Source: Typhlomys cinereus (taxonomy: Eukaryota; Chordata; Mammalia; Rodentia; Platacanthomyidae). From it: a stretch of 64,000 bases of DNA. The first letter of the stretch is position 1; each line of letters starts with the position of its first letter. Under the pieces are notes generated by a model. It had not been told where the DNA came from, searched no databases, and saw nothing but the letters and a program-made list of their open reading frames with translations. Positions 13,694 to 25,700 of this stretch are shown here, piece by piece. The stretch is from assembly GCA_023101885.1 (NCBI GenBank), contig JALPQD010000215.1, positions 1,488,001 to 1,552,000 of the forward strand, in the 5' to 3' direction. Position numbers and translations under genes: made by a program.

Positions 13694-13702
13694 GTTTCTT
13701 TT

Positions 13703-13767
<65 letters not shown>

Positions 13768-13806
13768 TCTCTTCTCTCTTTCTTCTCCTTTCTGTCTTTC
13801 TTTCTG

Positions 13807-13865
<59 letters not shown>

Positions 13866-13900
13866 ATCTTTTTCTTTCTTTCTTTCTTTCTTTTTCTCCA
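13629..13900. repeat. (TTTC)n homopyrimidine tract
   Basis: About 270 bp of TTTC tetranucleotides with TTTG, TTTA and TCTG variants. Almost pure pyrimidine on + strand. Apparent reading frames through it are composition artefacts. Confidence 0.95.
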
Positions 13901-14884
13901 TTCCCTCCCCCCCTTCCTCCCCTCTCTCTCCCTTCCTCCCCCTCATGCCATAATCTGTTGAAATACTCACGTCTCTACAACAAGCTTGGGGCTGCAGGCT
14001 CGAAGGTTTTTCAGCATCATTGTCCTTAGGCTATGACCACAGTGTAGAAGTGTGTCAGGGTTGTCCGTGTCAGAGTGAACATGGAATATGTCTGCCACAT
14101 GCAGATACAACCTCTCTTGGTGGGGGGAGGGGCAGAGCCCCGAGCTGATCTGGGAGGGTCCACCCTGTCCGGCACAGCTGTGGGATCATGGGCCAGTCAC
14201 TCAACACCCCTATACTATGTCTTCATTTGTGAGGATTTCCAAGGTAGCCTTGGTCCAGATGTGTCAACATCTGCAGCTCGCTGAGCCCTTCTGAGCCTTG
14301 AGCACTGATCAGGTGACCGCTTACTAATTTGAATTCTGCGTGCCTGTTTAAACATTCTGTGTATCTCTTGTATGACATTTCTTTGTTGTGATATTTACAG
14401 TGGGAGATAGTAACTTGCTCTCCACAGATTTGGTTGCTAGAAATTGAATGTCCACACCTTTCAAAACTCATGTGCTAAACCTCATCCCAATGGGAGGGGT
14501 CAAAGGTGGGGCCTTGGGGAGGTGAGGGGGTCTAGGATTGTGTCCTTGTGAGAGAGACCCCTTGTAAGAAGCCTGTGAGGAAGAAACCTGCTAGACCCCA
14601 GCCCACCCGTGCCTTGACCTTGACCTTCCAGACCCTTGAGAAAGAGAAGGCTGTGGCTTCACGTGAAAATCCAGCCTCAGGTGCTCTGTGACCAAAACCT
14701 TAGCAGATTAAGACATGGGCCCAAACATCTTCCCCATCTTGTCCTTTGCTTTGTGGTGCAGTTGGTTTTGTAAAAGTCAGAAGGTTTTCGTTTTGTCTGC
14801 CAGTCATTGCCTTTAGTGCTTTGATCGTCCGTAGGCTTAGGCAGTTTACAGGGGTTTCTGCTCCTGTGATTTAGCATGGGATTG
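13901..14884. other. Intergenic, no gene seen
   Basis: Single-copy-looking sequence without exon-like blocks or recognised repeats. Confidence 0.45.
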
Positions 14885-15124
14885 TGCGTGTGCGTGAGTG
14901 TGTGTGGTGTGTGTGTGTGTGGCCCAAGGTGACCTTAGGAATCATCCTGGATTATTCTACCACCGTATTGCTTTGCTCTGGGTTTTCCCAGGCCTTGTCT
15001 TCTGTGCTGGAAGTGTCGGTTACTGCCGCTTCTACCTGGTATTTTTATGTGGGATCTAGGTCTGAATTCAGGTCCTTTTGCTGTTGAGGCAAAGGTTTTA
15101 ATCCCTGAGCCCGCTCTGCAGACC
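14885..15124 (-). mobile_element. Dominant-family SINE, minus strand
   Basis: (GT)n at the left, then CCAAGGTGACCTTAGGAATC..., ATGTGGGATCTAGGTCTGAA, and end GAGCCCGCTCTGCAGACC. Confidence 0.7.
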
Positions 15125-15337
15125 TGGCATGGAATTTTTAATGAACCTCAAGGATTTTGGGGGGGTTGAGATGGGGGAGTGTGCAAGATGGGGGTTTAGG
15201 ATGATTATTTTTACATTGTTTTTCAATTATCCTAATGTTTTAAGTGGAATATTCCATCACTTTACATTGTTTAGTGATTCCTTCTTTATCATATGTGTCA
15301 CCTAAGTAAAATAGCATCTGCTCCACTGTCTCTACTG

Positions 15338-15530
15338 ATAGGATGGATGGATGGATGGATAAATAATATACAGATAAATAAATAGATGGCAGATAGAAGG
15401 TAGATAGAATAATAAATGTATGATAAATAATAGGTGGATAGGAAAATATACAGATAGATTCATAAATAGATGATAGTTAAATGATTGACTGATTGATAGA
15501 TAGCAGGAAGATGGGTAAATGGATAAATAT

Positions 15531-15587
<57 letters not shown>

Positions 15588-16060
15588 GATTCTTAAGATA
15601 TACAGATGAGATGGGTGGATATATAGACAGACATGGTAGACAGATACGAGGTAGATGGTTGCATAGGTTAATGAATAGATGTATATAGATACATATAGAT
15701 ACATCTAAATGAGTGCATGAGTGGATACGTAGATTGATAGATGCATAGATGCGTAGGTGGGCATATGAATAGATGGATAGATTGATAGATACACAGGTGA
15801 TGGGAAAATGGGTTTGTGAGCAGCTGGAGAGATTGATAGATTCCTAGATACATAGGTGGATGGGTGTACGGATGAATGTGCATAGATGTGCAGGTGGATG
15901 GGTGTACGGATGGAGAGAGACTGATGGCTGCATAAGTGGATGGGTAGATGGGTAGATGGTGCGTAGATTAATTACATAGGTGGATGGATGCATGAATAGA
16001 TGGATACATTGATAGATAACATAGGTAGATAGGTGCATGAAAAGTAGATTTGTTGGGTTC
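15338..16060. repeat. GATA/GATG-type tetranucleotide repeat block upstream of copy A
   Basis: Degenerate ATAGATGG/GATA units over about 720 bp with a pure (GATA)n core of about 14 units near 15531-15587. Lies 0.6-1.4 kb upstream of the copy A start codon. Confidence 0.9.
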
Positions 16061-16129
16061 ACAGGTACACAAGTGACTGGATGCACGAGTGGGTGGAGAG
16101 AGGATGGATACTTACCATATGTGCATCTT

Positions 16130-16704
16130 TGCCAAAGTTTAAAGCCACCTGGCAGGAGACAAGGCTGTGGTAATGCTCTGCTCCTTGGGAACTTCCCAGG
16201 TGGGCTTAATGAAAATGAGGAAATCCCCAGGCTTCAGGGAAAGGGGAACTGGCCAGTGGAGGGGGGAAGTGACAGCAAAGGAGCAGAGGCGGGGCCAGGC
16301 GGCAGCAGTAGCTCTGCATGTGCGAGAGGACGGGGTGCAGAGAGAGACGCCTGCTTGGGGACACCCGCTGGGGGGGATCCCTGCCCCTGAGGCCACCAAA
16401 CCCGTCTCCTTTAGCATCATGGGCTAGCTGGTGAGTCTGAAGGGAAGCATCCCAGGCTGCCCTGCCTCAGGGCCACCTGCCTGGGTTTGATCCCAGGGCA
16501 TCTGCAGTGCCCCGCGCAGTGCCCCATTGATGGAAATATCCTTCTTCAGACCTGAGCGAGGAGACACAAGGCCTGGGACATGGGTGTGACATGGGCCACA
16601 GCCAAGGAGGAGCGCGGGACTTCAGGACCATGAGGATTCCGCCCTGTCTATAAGTCACAGCCGCCCCCTGGGCCAGGCACCCACAGGCCCAGAGCGGCGG
16701 GAAG
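16130..16704 (+). promoter_or_regulatory. Candidate promoter and 5' untranslated region of copy A
   Basis: Unique, GC-rich sequence between the GATA-type repeat and the start codon. It contains GGAA cores (GAGGAAAT near 16218, GGGGAAGTGAC near 16264) of the ETS/PU.1 type expected for a myeloid receptor. A strong donor-like CTG|GTGAGT at about 16431 and an acceptor-like CCCACAG at about 16686 could delimit a short non-coding first intron. The transcription start cannot be seen from sequence alone. Confidence 0.35.
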
Positions 16705-16780
16705 ATGGCGCTGATCCGGATGCTGCTCCGCTTAGCCCTGCTGGCTCTGTGCTGGAGACCCTGCGTGGCAGAGGCACAAG
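16705..16780 (+). CDS. Csf2rb: Csf2rb copy A coding exon 1: start codon and signal peptide
   Basis: Encodes residues 1-25, a Leu-rich secretion signal ([17 protein letters not shown]...) and the cleavage region. The donor is CAAG|GTGGGT, phase 1. The start context is good. The equivalent B exon has the same length. Confidence 0.93.
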
Positions 16781-19700
16781 GTGGGTCTGCCGGCCTCTGC
16801 CCTTCCATTCCCTCCTCGATGCTGGACCCCATGGGGGTCCCCTCCACTGTGCCCCGAAGAAGCTCTTAGGTCCCAGCAGCTCCAGTCTTCGTGCCCAGCT
16901 CTCCCACCTCGTGTGCCCAGGGCTTCCCGAAGTCCCTGGTCATCCTTGCCTGGCCCTGCAGCGTCCAGCCCGGATGGCATCACCTCTGCCCTCATTCCTC
17001 GGGTGGCACTCGCGTGTCAGACCTCCAGCGGGTCGACTGTCTGTCTTTTCTACTCTCGGCTCCGCTGATGACCTTGAGGCGCCCCCTCCCTCTACTGCTG
17101 GGGCTCTCTCCCCACATCAGCCCCAGCCCCCTCCTCCCGCTTGGAAGCCCTGGGGTGTAACTCGGGGGTCTCTGGGCCTGGATGTCACACTCTGGTGCTT
17201 CTGCGACTTCTTCTGTGGCCGCGTGGGAACCACCTTCCCTTTGCCAAGCCCGGGCTGAGGTCCGAGGCTCACCAAGCACAGGGGACCCAGTCAGGAGTGT
17301 GTGTGCCAGCTGCATCTCAGGCTCAGACTGTGCCTTTCCCCCCCGGGCAGTGCCTTGGGGAGCAGGGGATATGCCCGGACCAACCCTGTCCCTGCCCTGG
17401 AGGCCTGAGCAGCTGCGGGAGGGGGTGATGGGGACCCTGGAGCAGAGAGGCTGATCTGCTCTCTCCCCACCAGACACTGTCCCGCTGCAGACCCTTCGGT
17501 GCTACAACGACTACACCAGCCGCATCACCTGCATCTGGGCAGATACTGAGGCTGCCCAGGGGCTCGTCACCATGACACTCTATCACCGAATGGACAGGTG
17601 GGTGACCCCATCAGGGCTGCCACTGAAGGACCAACTCCCACCGACTCCCACCCCCTTGCGTCACCAGTGCCCCATCTTCTCAGTCACCTTGATCCTGCTC
17701 CGCCTGACCTGCCGGGGTGGTCAGTACCATCCTGAAGCTCACTTCCGGCCTCCACGCTTCCCCTGGTGTCTCGACCACTCTAGCTGGCCTTTGGGAGACA
17801 GGGGTGTGCAGAGGGCACTTGAGCCTGTGGCGGCCCAAGAGTGACAGTGGGAATCGCCCTGGATCACGCTTCCTCCTATGCTTTGCTCTTCCCGGGCTCT
17901 GTCTTCCAGGGCCAGAACTGCAGGCCGCCACCACATCTGTCCAGTGTTTTTACTTGGAATTTGGGGATCCAAACTCCGGTCCTTTTCTTGCAAGGCAAAG
18001 CCTTTGACCTGAGTCATCTTCCCGGCCCGATTTCTGGTCTTTTTCTGCTTCCTTCTTCCCTGTCTCATTCGGTGATGGTGAAACTGCTCAGTGTGGCCCT
18101 AGCCTCCCCCATCCTCTCCAGAGACGCCCCCCCCAAACTATGGGCAGAGGCTCTAAGAGGAGCATCTTAGCCCAGACCTACCCACCTGCTGAACACCTGG
18201 CCCCTGTACTGTCACCTAATAGTGTTTCTCTGATTTCAAAAGCTCTCCACAGAAGCTCTTGCTCCGCAGCCCATTCCTGCCTGTCTCTGCTTCGCCAAGG
18301 GACAAGAGGAGGCAGCTCAAGTTAAGCAAGTGGGAGGGTTGGTTTGACTCTGAAACCTCTTGTACCACTTTTCCTTGGAATCTAAGCTGCAGCAAACACT
18401 GCCACATTTATATCCACCTACAACATGAATCTAGCCTTCTGGGATTAGGGTAGTCCCCAAATCAACAATCTCCTTGCCCCCCACACCCCACAACCCAAGA
18501 CCCAGAGAAATCCTTCGAACCTATGCCAGTATATGCCCCTCCTCCCTTAACTATTTGTTATCTGCTCACAATGAAATCCAAGTAAGAGCCTTGGTACCAG
18601 ACCCAAGGAGACTCTTCACTACGTGAAAGCCAGTACTCACGGACACATTGTTAGGACAAGGAAAACGTGCCAAACTGGGCTGGAGGGATGGCCCAGTGCT
18701 TAAATCACTTGCCACCCAAACAAAAAGACTTGAGTTTGGATTCCCCAAATCCCACATAAAATGCCAGGTGAGTGTGGCATCCTCCCCGCAATTTTAACCC
18801 CAGAAAGTGGAGTCTGGGAATCCTCAAAGCAAGTTGGGTAGCCAGGCTAGCCCTGTAGGTGAACTCTAGGTTTAATTAGAGACACGGTCTCGAAACAGTA
18901 AGGTGGAAGAGTGAAGGAAGATGCTTCTCAATTTCATCCTCTGGCCTCCATAGACACATGCACTCCTGTACACGTGCAAGCAAGTGTATGCCCACCCACA
19001 TGTTAGCGAGAACACAGAGGCACATGCCCCCTACACACAAAAACACATGGACATAACAAAAAGTACACGAATTAAAGACAGCAAGAACTGCCAACATAAA
19101 GTGCCTTGTTTTGATGCCAGACTTCAATAAGCACTTGGGGGAAGGGTCTCATAGACTCAGGTGGGCGTGGGGACAGTCGCCAAGTGGCCGGGACTTTCAT
19201 ATCGACCTGCCTGCTCCCCACATGTGCGACGTTGTCTGGAGGACCCTGGAAGTCCTGAGTTCTGAAACCTGAGGGGAAATTATTCGTCCGTCAGTTTCAG
19301 GACTTGTGTGTCTTTGGTTGGTTGGTTTGTTTGTTTGGGTTTTTTTTGTCTTGGGAATAGCAAGGCTTGCGGCGATGCAGAGCAGGGCAGGGGGGCCCAC
19401 GTGAACTTTTGCCAGAGAAGAGTTTTAACCTGTTCTATGGCCGCACCTTCAGCCAAACTGGAGGTGCTGCTGAGGCACGGGCTTGGCGTGTGACCACTCA
19501 ATGACTCAGCTCAGAAGCGACTAGAAGGTCAACCAAAGGACAGAGAAGCCAAATGGCTCTTTATCTTTATGGATTCAATTATTTATGCTGTTTATTTCAG
19601 CTCTCCATCAGTTACACTTAGATTTCCTGTAAGCACTCTGGGGCCAGGTTTACTTACCCATGAGTCTCCTGGCCTCTTGGCCGATTGCATCCCCATAGAC

Positions 19701-22700
19701 ACTGGCTTTGCATGCCCAGCTGAGCAGCACCCAAGCCCGTGCCTGCCCCAGAGACTTTGCCGAACTCACCTTTCCCATTGGCTGAATCCCCTCTTTTCTC
19801 ATAACCTGAATATCCCCCGCCCCCTCCGGTGTCCTTCAAGATTCTGTCCAGTGTCACGTACCCGGACGCACTTTCCCATCTCTGTTTCGACTTGTATTTC
19901 CCACACTCAAATCTTCTAGGTTCCTCAACCTTCTTTTTCTAGACTTTTCTCATAGTATATGTGTCATTTAGTGATTTAACATGTGCCTCTTCCCACCAGG
20001 GTGCAGTGTGTGTGTGTGACCCTAAGCAAACCGGAGCACATAGTAGTCACTCATTAAAGTCAGTGACTTCTATTTCCTAATTCCCTGGCAGGAACCCTCG
20101 GAAGCCAGTATCCTGTGACCTCAGCAAGGACATGCCCTGGGCAGACTGCCCGTCACCCCACCACTGTGTGCCCAGAAGATGCATCATTTCCAACCAGTAT
20201 TTTGCCCTTGGCAACAACGACTACTACTCCTTCCAGCCGGATCGGACTCTGGGCATCCAGCTCGTGGTTCCGCTGGCCCAGCACGGTGAGGAGTGGGGAC
20301 CCTGCCAGGGCTTGGTCACATCTAGACAATGGGCACCAGAGGTGGTCAGGCTGCAGGAGGTGGGTCAGGAGAGAAACCGGTTTCGGGGTGGGGGTGGGGG
20401 GACCTGTGTCCTGGAGCTGGAGCAGCATGTGTGATGTGAGGCCTCACCACAAGGTTCCGCCCTGACCTGACTGACTTGCTCCCACCACCTGCCAAAGCCA
20501 CTGGCTTCCACCCTCGAAGTTTGGCTCTGGAAGGAGCCACGTGTGGCTCCTGTAGAACTTTCTAGCAACATGATTCTTGGGTCCCTGTGGCTACCGCACA
20601 AAAGTCCCAAAGAGCCACCCTGGAGCCATAGGTCAATGACGTCACATTTCCTACCTTCCCCACACAAGCGGCCCAGAGCTGTTCTTGCCAGCCCTGGGGT
20701 ACGCTACATTTCCGCAGGAGACCAGTGGTCGCAGTGTAGTTTGGGGTGCCCCGTGATCACGGCAATGAAGCATTGCGGCCGACACTTCTGAGTCTCACAC
20801 GCTAACTTGAGTGTCGTCATGCTTGAGCTAGGGAGAGAGCGAGGGGACTTGCCCAAGAGCTGAGCCCTCGGGTGGGCGGCAGCATCGAGGTCCTGCCACA
20901 CGGGAGCCTCCTTGTTCTCACAGTGGATGGTGCAGGGCACCACCCCTCTTTCTGCTCAAGGTGCTAAGGTTGAGACTTCCAGGAACCCTCTGAATCTATA
21001 CTTAGAGCACTTAGTTGCCCCCACCCACCCAGGGGAGTTTGGAGCTACAGGCCCAAGGGAGCTACAAATGCCAGACACTGTCCCTGTAATGCACAGTCTG
21101 ACTGCAACATTGGGGGCGGGGAGGGTAAGCGAGGGGCTGCGGGAGTCAGGATGGCTTCCCAGAAGGAAGAAAGGAAGGAGCTGTGCTTGAGTCTCCCTTG
21201 GCATGGAAGGAGCACAGAGCCAGAAGCACATTCCGGGCAAGGTCTCCTGCGCAAAGGCTGGGGGGAGGGGAGCCAGGCCGGCAGGGTGAGGCATGCCGGG
21301 AAAACCCTGCCAAATGCACGGGCTGGACAATGGCAGGAAGAGATGAGAAGCGCGGCCAGAGTCTGAGTCGAGAGAAGCTGTGTGCCCTGAGGGGGAGGGG
21401 AGAGGCCCAATCTGAGGGTGCTCCGGGGGTGCCCGTGAGCCACGAGTGTGGGTGATCAGGCATGAGGATGCCAGGGCAGGGGGCACGTGGAGGAGAATGA
21501 AAGGGGCAGAGGAGGCATGGAGGCTGGAGCCAGGGCGTCCCTAAGGTGCTCGACTCAGAGACACACGGGATCTGGCTGTGGGGTCCCGGTATGGAGCCTG
21601 GGGGTGGGCGCACGGAGAGACGCGCAGAGCAGAGCTTGCGGGCTTCACTTCTCTCTCTGTCTTCATGGGTGGAAGGAGCTCATGGAATAAAGTCTCTGAA
21701 GAGGGATGATAGGTTTTTCAGGGGTCCCTCTACTCCAGGTTCAGCTCTCGGCAGCTCACTAAAGCTCTGTGCTGGGAAGCATTTCTATTCCACATCAGCC
21801 TCAGGATTGATTAGTGATGTCTGTCCTGAGTGTGGTAGGAGTGGGATGGTTCTGTACTACTCTGGGCTTAGGACCCTGAGAGATTCCAGCCCAGACGGGC
21901 TCTAACACACGCCCCGTGACCGGCTCCTCAGGCGAGGGACCAAGGCACACATGTGTCTCCCTCACTTGTGACGGTGCATGGGACGATGTCCCGAGAGGTT
22001 CCCGAGGAGCCATGGATGCATCCTGTGCTCACTGATCCTCCACCGACTGCTGCCAAACCCGCCAAGCAGCTGCATCTCAGGCCTGCAGAGAGGGAAGGAC
22101 CCGGCGCCTGTCCCCACGTCCAGGGGAGGCAGACGTGGAAACCATCCATCCACCCTGGGGTGGCAAGACAGCGGTGGGGTTACGAGGAGCTCTGGTGGCA
22201 CAGGAAAGGAGGAAGGGGTCTGTGTGGAGAGGGAGTCAAGCGCTTCCTGTGGCCCACCAGCCCCAGGAGCTGGGCAGCTGGGAGAAGCAAGAGCAGGAGA
22301 GGGAGGCGTGTGCTCGCAGCGCCCCCTGCTGGCCACGGGCGTCCAGTGCGCACTGAGCTGAGTGTCCCTGTCCTGCAAGGCAGGTGGCAGCACAGGCCCA
22401 GTGTCTGCCTGGCTGTCGCTGCTGCCACAACTGGTCCCAACTTGCAGGCACAGAGCTGAGACCACAGAGGAAGGGTCTGAGTCACGGCTGTCACGGGGTG
22501 GCATGGGGCCCCGACCCAGAGGGCCAGTCTGTCCTGGGCGCCCTAGCTCAGCCCTCACAGGCCCTCTGCCTGCTCCTCTTCCTCCCACAGTCCAGCCCCC
22601 GCCTCCGGAGGATGTCCATGTCAGCCCCTCTGGGGACCATTTCCTGCTGAACTGGAGTCTGCCCCTCAGAGGCGCCCAGGCGCCCTGGCTCTCACGGGAG

Positions 22701-25700
22701 GACCTGGAGTTTGAGGTGGCCTACAAGCGTCTCCAGGACCCCTGGGAGGTAGGACCTGAGCCCGCTGTGCCCAGCTGGGCGGGGGCGCGGCCCGGCCACT
22801 GCTCTGACACTCTTCCTCTGCAGGACGCAGCCAGCCTCCGCACGAACTCCTCCCAGGTCATCCTGGGCCCAGAGCTGGTCCTGCCAGGTAACACCTACGA
22901 GGCCCGCGTGCGCACCTGGCTGGCCGCGGGCTCGCGCTTTGCAGGCCGGCCCAGCGCGTGGAGCCCTGGGGTGCACTGGAAGTCCCAGCCAGGTACGGGG
23001 AGCTGTGGGAAGGGCCCCTCTGGGCAGCACGGGCTTGTTAACCCCTGGGGCAGTAGGAAGCGGAATCCACCCCCATGGCTCCAGCATCTGCCCATGTTGT
23101 CGCCAGAGCGTCCTCCAGCCCGTGTCCCAGTTCTCTGGCCAGGCCGCTGTGTCCCGCGCTCTGGTCCAGTTCCCCAGTGTGCTGGCTGATGACAGGGGCA
23201 GTCACGGCAGAGGTGGCGTCGGGGCCCTGTGCTGATGAGCTCTGTGACACGTGCAGGGCGGCCTGTGTCCCTGTCCAGCCCACCCTCAGCCTCGGGACCC
23301 TCCTCTTGCCCCGCTGGCCCGAGGCGCCCAGGTCCTCCTGTGGGCACACCACGGGAAGGGTCAGTGAGAAGCCACAGCCCGGTCTGAAGCCCTGGGCCCA
23401 GCTGGCATGATGAGGGACACCTGCCTCCCGCCCCAGGGGACGAGGCCCAGCCCCAGAACCTGCAGTGCTTCTTTGACGGGGTCCAGGCGCTCAGCTGCTC
23501 CTGGGAGGTCCGCACGGAGCTGACCAGCTCGGTCTCCTTCGGCCTCTTCTACAGCTCCAGGCCCCCCGCGCAGTGAGTGTCCCCCTCCCTCCCCCTCGCT
23601 ACCCCATGGCTCCTCTGAGGTCCCGGCCTGCCCTGCCCTCCTCTCTGGCCCCACCTTCAGGTCAGCTGTGCTCCCCCCAGGGAAAAGGAGTGCTCCCCCG
23701 TGGTGAAGGAGCGTCAGATCGGCTTCTACACCCGGTTCCGCTGCAGGATACCCGTGCGGGACCCCAGCACCCAGCAGCCCTATGTGGTCTCTGTCAAGCC
23801 TCAGAGACGAGAGAAGCTCATCAAGAGTTCTGACCACAGTGAGTGTGTCCTGCCTTGGCGCGGGTTGGTCGCCTCCCTCCCAGGGACCTGGAGACCTCCT
23901 GTCACATCTCGGCTGTTCACTTGCAGAGAGTGCAGGCCGTGACTCACACTCATGGGGCTGAGGAAGTGCTGAGTGTGTGCAAGCACCTGTCGTACCAACA
24001 TCGGGTGCCACTTAAAAGCTGGGCATGGGGTTTATATGCCTGTCACCCCACACTGCGGGGCAGAGACAGGAGGATCTCTGTCTAGCTGCAGAATTAGAGA
24101 GAGATCCTTCCCATCCTCAAGGGGCAAGACAGAGAGAGAGCAGGATACTCAACATCTTCTCTGGCCTTCACACCCCCCACAGCCGCATACATCTGCACGT
24201 GCATGCGCGCGCGCACACACACATACACACACACTAGCACACGCGTGCACACATGCACACATATACATATGTACATACACAGGAAGGCGCGCACGTGTAC
24301 ATACACTAACTCACATACACACGCACACACATACACACCTGCATACACATATGCACACACATGTATACACAACACATATGCATGTGCATGTGCACATACA
24401 TATGTACATACATGTATGCAGGAAGGCACACAGATTTGTGTGCACATGCACACAGGTATACCCACACCTCACATACATGCACACACACCCCACACACATG
24501 CATCCATACATATGCAAATGTACACACACACCACAACACACATGTACACACAGACTCGTGCACACATGACACATACATGTGGACACACCCTCACACACAT
24601 GCACCCATGCACATGCATGTATACACACACGCACACAGACTTGTGCGCACATGCACATGCATACAAATACCCACATACATATACCACGCATACATGTGTG
24701 CGCGCACACCCCACACTCATGTGCCCATGCACATGTGCACACTATTCTCATGTGCTTCTGAAATTCTCAAGGATGAAGGCAAGTCTCAGCCAGGCCCGTG
24801 ACTCAGAATCTGCAGCCAGATGTACTTGCCGATCCTTAGGAGTCTCTTGAAACGCCTTCCTCCTCGCCTTCCTCTGCCTCCTCTCAGGTGCACACTCACT
24901 CATGGCTCCTCCCCACTCCCCACCGTCCCGAATCCCCCATCTGCTGCCCACGCCGCCCCATCCCTTGGCGACGTCCAGCCTTCTCCGACCACTGCTCTCA
25001 CTTTTTCCAAATGCTGCCCTGTGATTTGCCTCGCTGCTGCCAGCGTCTGTTCCAGCCCATGGCGGATCCTCACCAGCCAGCATGTGGCAAGGACCCCACG
25101 CAGGGGAGCTTTTGTGGGGTGTCAAGATGACCAAGTTCCATCCCACCTGTAGTGCATGCTGCCTCGGCATCCTCACCTGAGTTCACCCCTAGCTCTTCCT
25201 CTTTTGCGTCTCCCACCTCCAGGCAAGAGGGCTTCTTGGTTCAAGAGCATCCCTCGGTGTTAGAGCCATGTGTGTTATTTCATAAGAGGCCCAGTGAAAT
25301 GTCATCCATTTGTGAAGACTGGTTGTGCTGATGGATGGGTGGAAGCCCAGCGTGACTTAAAGTTGTGCAGGTTGCAGAAGATAAATTGAGGCTTCATGAG
25401 ACCATTTGAGTCTCTGCTTTCTCTGTCCTTGGCACTTCTGAGCTTGTAACTTGCTGGCCAAGTGGGTGGGGCTGTTGCAAGGACATTCACTTTTCTTTGG
25501 AGCCATGGGGTACATTCTTTTCTCACGGGTAGAGGTCAGAGGACTATTTTCCTTCTACTATGTGACTTCCAGGATCAAACTCAAGCTACCAACTTTAGCT
25601 CCCTAGAGACCCTCTAGGGAGAGGGTCTCACCTGGGTGTGTCTGAAAGCCCAGGGTGGGAAGAGTTAGTTATGGGAAGCTGCACGCTAGCCCTGGCTTCC

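Larger units (their letters stand above)
21862..23845 (+). repeat. Near-identical inverted-repeat arm, copy A side (exons 4-7 and introns)
   Basis: Matches the reverse complement of 43336-45324 almost base for base, introns included (only scattered substitutions and an occasional 1-bp indel seen, roughly 99 %). Outside it the two genes align only in exons or at much lower identity. Confidence 0.9.

Noticed and set aside
13382..14029. Long Phe/Leu/Ser-rich frames and their Lys/Glu-rich antisense
   Set aside because: They are simply translations of the TTTC tetranucleotide tract in several frames.
21962..22588. Long antisense frames duplicated in both arms (also 44679-45221)
   Set aside because: They occur in both copies only because the tract is duplicated and GC-rich. 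They run antisense across introns and exons 4-7 and lack splice or family support.
24203..24850. His/Thr- and Cys/Val-rich open frames
   Set aside because: Composition artefacts of CA/TG repeats. The same happens at 4041, 37413, 48742 and 52797.
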